NCBI GenBank assembly: GCA_002439285.1 | Contig: DJTQ01000259.1 | Coordinates: forward strand, 1-7,909 | Source of the DNA: Paenibacillaceae bacterium UBA6304 | GTDB lineage: Bacteria; Bacillota; Bacilli; Paenibacillales; Paenibacillaceae | Direction of reading: 5' to 3' | Length of the DNA stretch: 7,909 nt | Shown: in pieces, positions 6,063-7,909 of the stretch | Layout of the letters: each line of letters begins with the position of its first letter | Position numbering within the stretch: position 1 is the first letter of the stretch | Notes under the pieces: generated by a model | What the model was told of the DNA's origin: nothing | Databases searched by the model: none | The model's input: only the letters and a program-made list of their open reading frames with translations | Translations under genes and position numbers: made by a program

Positions 6063-7570
6063 TGAAGAACGGAATCGGATTTGGAAAGCTGCGGAAAACC
6101 TTGACGGTTTCTCTGGCGGCAGCTTTGACTTTGGGGCTTCTGGCAGGCTGCTCCGGCGGCAAAGCGGCGGATAAGCAAGAAGAGAAGGTATTGCGTATCG
6201 GGGTGCTGAACGGCAGCACGGATGATTCCTGGTTCCGTCAGCAATACACGGATATTTTTGAGTATACGAACAAGAATATCAAAATTGAAATCGTGCCTGC
6301 GGTTGACAGTAACCAGTACAGATATAACGACGGAACAGAACCGTATGTTCAGCCGGACTACCTGGAGAGCATGAAGAAGATTATGACCGGCAGCAACCCG
6401 GTCGACGTCGTAGTGGCGGATACTGGCACATTAAAGCAGTTGATTCAAGAAAATTTGGTGAAACAGCTCGATCCGATGATTCAAGAGGATAAATTTGATA
6501 CGGCTGATTTTGTACCTTCTGTCATTGACGGAATCAAGGATCTGGGTGAAGGCAACCTTTTTGCTTTGTCGCCTTCGTTCACATCTTCTGCTCTGTTCTA
6601 TAACAAGAAAATATTTACGGATGCCGGAGTAGAACCTCCGACAGACAAGTCGACTTGGGATGATATTTTTGCCAAAGCCCGTTTGGTGTCTAAAGGTGAA
6701 GGCAAAGACCGTGTATATGGCTTCTCCTTCAACCGTTATAGAGGTAATGATCCGTTCTGGGATATGCAATATTCTTATATCGGCGGCCTGCAGTTAAAGA
6801 CATTTGATGATAAAGCGGAGACTATGACCGTTAGCTCGCCGCAATGGGTCAAAATTTGGGAAACGATCAGCAAGCTGTCTAAGGATAATATCATTCCTAA
6901 CAGCAATAGCGGAATGGATAGCAATGAGCCTTGGACTGCAATTAGCGGCGACTTGTTCTTGTCAGGCCAAGTAGCCATGACGATCGGGGAAAGCTACTAT
7001 GTGAATGAAGTCGCTGATGCGAACAACAATGCCTCCAAAATCAAAAATTTCACCCAGGTGGATTGGGACGTAGTCACCGTACCGGTTCATCCGGAGAAGC
7101 CCGATGTGGGGGGCAACATCTATATGAGCAACACGTTCTCGATTAACAGCAGCGCTCCAAATGCGGAAACAGCCTGGGATTTTATCAAGTTTATTAACGG
7201 CGAAGAATACGCCAAGCTGAAATCGCGTAGCAATTCGTATGAAATGGTATCGCGGAAATCGTATATTCAGCCAAAACAAGGGCTGTCGTATAATATCCAG
7301 GCATTCTACCTGCTCAAGCCGTTCCCGCCATCCAATCCTAAGGATGATAAGCTGATGGTTGACAAACCGGGACTGTACAGTGTGACCAATGTTGGCCGGA
7401 CGTACTTCCAACAGGTATTAGATAATAAGAAGACCCCAGAGGAAGCGCTCAAGGAATGGGCGGAGAAGGGGAATAAAATGCTTCAAGAAATCAAGGTTAA
7501 TCCAAAAACCCAGTTCCAGGAAGACGGTACGCCGTTTGTTCCTGATGAAACTGGAGGCGTTAAATATTAA
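6059..7570 (+). CDS. Extracellular solute-binding lipoprotein, family 1 (carbohydrate-type)
   Basis: A 503-residue lipoprotein expected on the outer face of the membrane. A basic N-terminus (KLRK) and a hydrophobic stretch lead to a textbook lipobox LAGC with Cys31, followed by a Gly/Lys/Asp-rich spacer. The mature part has the family-1 binding-protein pattern: a first strand KVLRIGVLNG (43-52), VDVVVADTGTLKQLIQENLV (115-134), ALFYNKKIFTDAGVEPP with TWDDIFAKA (178-207), GQVAMTIGESYY (303-314) and AWDFIKFINGEEY (372-384). Such proteins usually deliver sugars or oligosaccharides to two MalF/MalG-type permeases, but none is present here. Its neighbours form an FtsX-type machine, so it may capture or sense a ligand for that system. 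It overlaps the preceding gene by four bases (ATGA). GGAGG at 6044-6048 lies 10 bases from the first of two adjacent ATG codons. It is the last gene before the terminator. The ligand is unknown. Confidence 0.9.
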   Translation: MMKNGIGFGKLRKTLTVSLAAALTLGLLAGCSGGKAADKQEEKVLRIGVLNGSTDDSWFRQQYTDIFEYTNKNIKIEIVPAVDSNQYRYNDGTEPYVQPDYLESMKKIMTGSNPVDVVVADTGTLKQLIQENLVKQLDPMIQEDKFDTADFVPSVIDGIKDLGEGNLFALSPSFTSSALFYNKKIFTDAGVEPPTDKSTWDDIFAKARLVSKGEGKDRVYGFSFNRYRGNDPFWDMQYSYIGGLQLKTFDDKAETMTVSSPQWVKIWETISKLSKDNIIPNSNSGMDSNEPWTAISGDLFLSGQVAMTIGESYYVNEVADANNNASKIKNFTQVDWDVVTVPVHPEKPDVGGNIYMSNTFSINSSAPNAETAWDFIKFINGEEYAKLKSRSNSYEMVSRKSYIQPKQGLSYNIQAFYLLKPFPPSNPKDDKLMVDKPGLYSVTNVGRTYFQQVLDNKKTPEEALKEWAEKGNKMLQEIKVNPKTQFQEDGTPFVPDETGGVKY

Positions 7571-7575
7571 CATGC

Positions 7576-7608
7576 AAGCCGCCGATATTTTATTGGCGGC
7601 TTTTTTTT
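7576..7608 (+). terminator. Rho-independent terminator of the ABC operon
   Basis: Six bases after the last stop codon, AAGCCGCC and GGCGGCTT form a GC-rich stem. It is extended inward by a G-T pair and three A-T pairs around a three-base loop (7588-7590), and is followed by a run of eight T (7601-7608). This is a strong intrinsic terminator and should end the five-gene transcript. Confidence 0.93.
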
Positions 7609-7674
7609 CGCGTTTTTGGGTAATCTATAGATAAGATGGAGATCATAAACATCATAAAGAAAGGAGTTTAGGGC

Positions 7675-7839
7675 ATGCGCTGGATCTACTTTAATAAATT
7701 ATACAGAACCAAATTTCAAGCAGGATGCCTGGCCCGGAGATTGGAGCATGATGGATGGATTTATGGATTCGACGAGATGAGGGTGATTGAAATCTTCCGT
7801 TCGCGGAGAGGAAAGTACGGAGTTAGATTTATTCCTTAA
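7675..7839 (+). CDS. Small basic protein of unknown function (54 residues)
   Basis: This short ORF reads MRWIYFNKLYRTKFQAGCLA, then RRLEHDGWIYGFDEMRVIEI, then FRSRRGKYGVRFIP. AAGGAG at 7661-7666, eight bases before the ATG, is an excellent ribosome binding site. The product is basic and rich in aromatic residues, with no signal peptide or membrane helix. It looks like a small soluble protein, and I do not recognise a family. It lies between the operon terminator and the promoter of a tRNA gene. No clear promoter of its own is visible in the 66 bases upstream, so its transcription may depend on read-through or an unrecognised promoter, and no terminator separates it from the tRNA gene. Confidence 0.65.
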   Translation: MRWIYFNKLYRTKFQAGCLARRLEHDGWIYGFDEMRVIEIFRSRRGKYGVRFIP

Positions 7840-7843
7840 ACCC

Positions 7844-7873
7844 TTGACGTAATATGCCTGAATCGTGTATATT
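7844..7873 (+). promoter_or_regulatory. Sigma-A promoter for the initiator tRNA gene
   Basis: TTGACG (7844-7849) and TATATT (7868-7873) are 18 bases apart, close to the housekeeping consensus. Transcription would start near 7880, about 16 bases before the mature 5' end of the tRNA. The -35 box begins four bases after the small ORF's stop codon. Confidence 0.75.
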
Positions 7874-7895
7874 ATTAATTGTCGCTATTTACTGA

Positions 7896-7909
7896 CGCGG
7901 GGTGGAGCA
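7896..7909 (+). tRNA. Initiator tRNA-Met (fMet), 5' end only, cut by window edge
   Basis: The last 14 bases, CGCGGGGTGGAGCA, match the conserved 5' end of bacterial initiator tRNA: the acceptor strand CGCGGGG starting with the characteristic C1, then TG and the first D-stem bases GAGCA. A sigma-A promoter stands at the right distance upstream. The anticodon and the rest lie outside the window, so the identity rests on the first 14 bases and the context. It may be the first gene of a tRNA cluster. Confidence 0.8.

Noticed and set aside
7651..7670. Tandem ATCATAAA copies before the small ORF
   Set aside because: The two short copies are at 7643-7659 in an A-rich leader and are too short to be a meaningful repeat or operator.

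Overview
The window looks like a chromosomal segment from a Bacillales bacterium, most probably Paenibacillus or a close relative. The reasons are strong AGGAGG-type ribosome binding sites, moderate-to-high GC genes beside AT-rich intergenic DNA, lipoprotein signal peptides in place of periplasmic ones, and an initiator-tRNA start with a sigma-A promoter. The genus is inferred from style, not from any search.

Bases 1-301 are an AT-rich intergenic region. A good sigma-A-type promoter on the minus strand (90-117) points left. It is followed by a Shine-Dalgarno-like sequence and a signal-peptide-like reading frame that has no ordinary start codon. On the plus strand, 181-213 holds the likely operon promoter: a TATAAT box without a good -35, overlapping a TGTAAC-N17-CGTT pattern that resembles ECF sigma promoters.

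Bases 302-7570 are one tightly packed five-gene operon, closed by a strong terminator at 7576-7608. In order it encodes an ABC ATPase with an Ala/Glu-rich N-terminal extension, an HlyD/MacA-type adaptor lipoprotein, a 968-residue permease with two FtsX-type halves and 10 predicted membrane helices, a second ABC ATPase with an AbrB-like C-terminal domain, and a family-1 (sugar-type) solute-binding lipoprotein. Every junction overlaps or is separated by one base, so the products are probably made together. The natural reading is a MacAB/LolCDE/Ykn-like (type VII ABC) machine that works on an envelope or extracellular substrate. It is unusual in having two different ATPases, a solute-binding lipoprotein without importer permeases, and a DNA-binding-like fold fused to one ATPase. 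The substrate cannot be told from the sequence.

Bases 7609-7909 hold an unrecognised 54-residue basic ORF with an excellent ribosome binding site. Four bases after its stop codon comes a sigma-A promoter, and the last 14 bases match the 5' end of initiator tRNA-Met, which is cut by the window edge.
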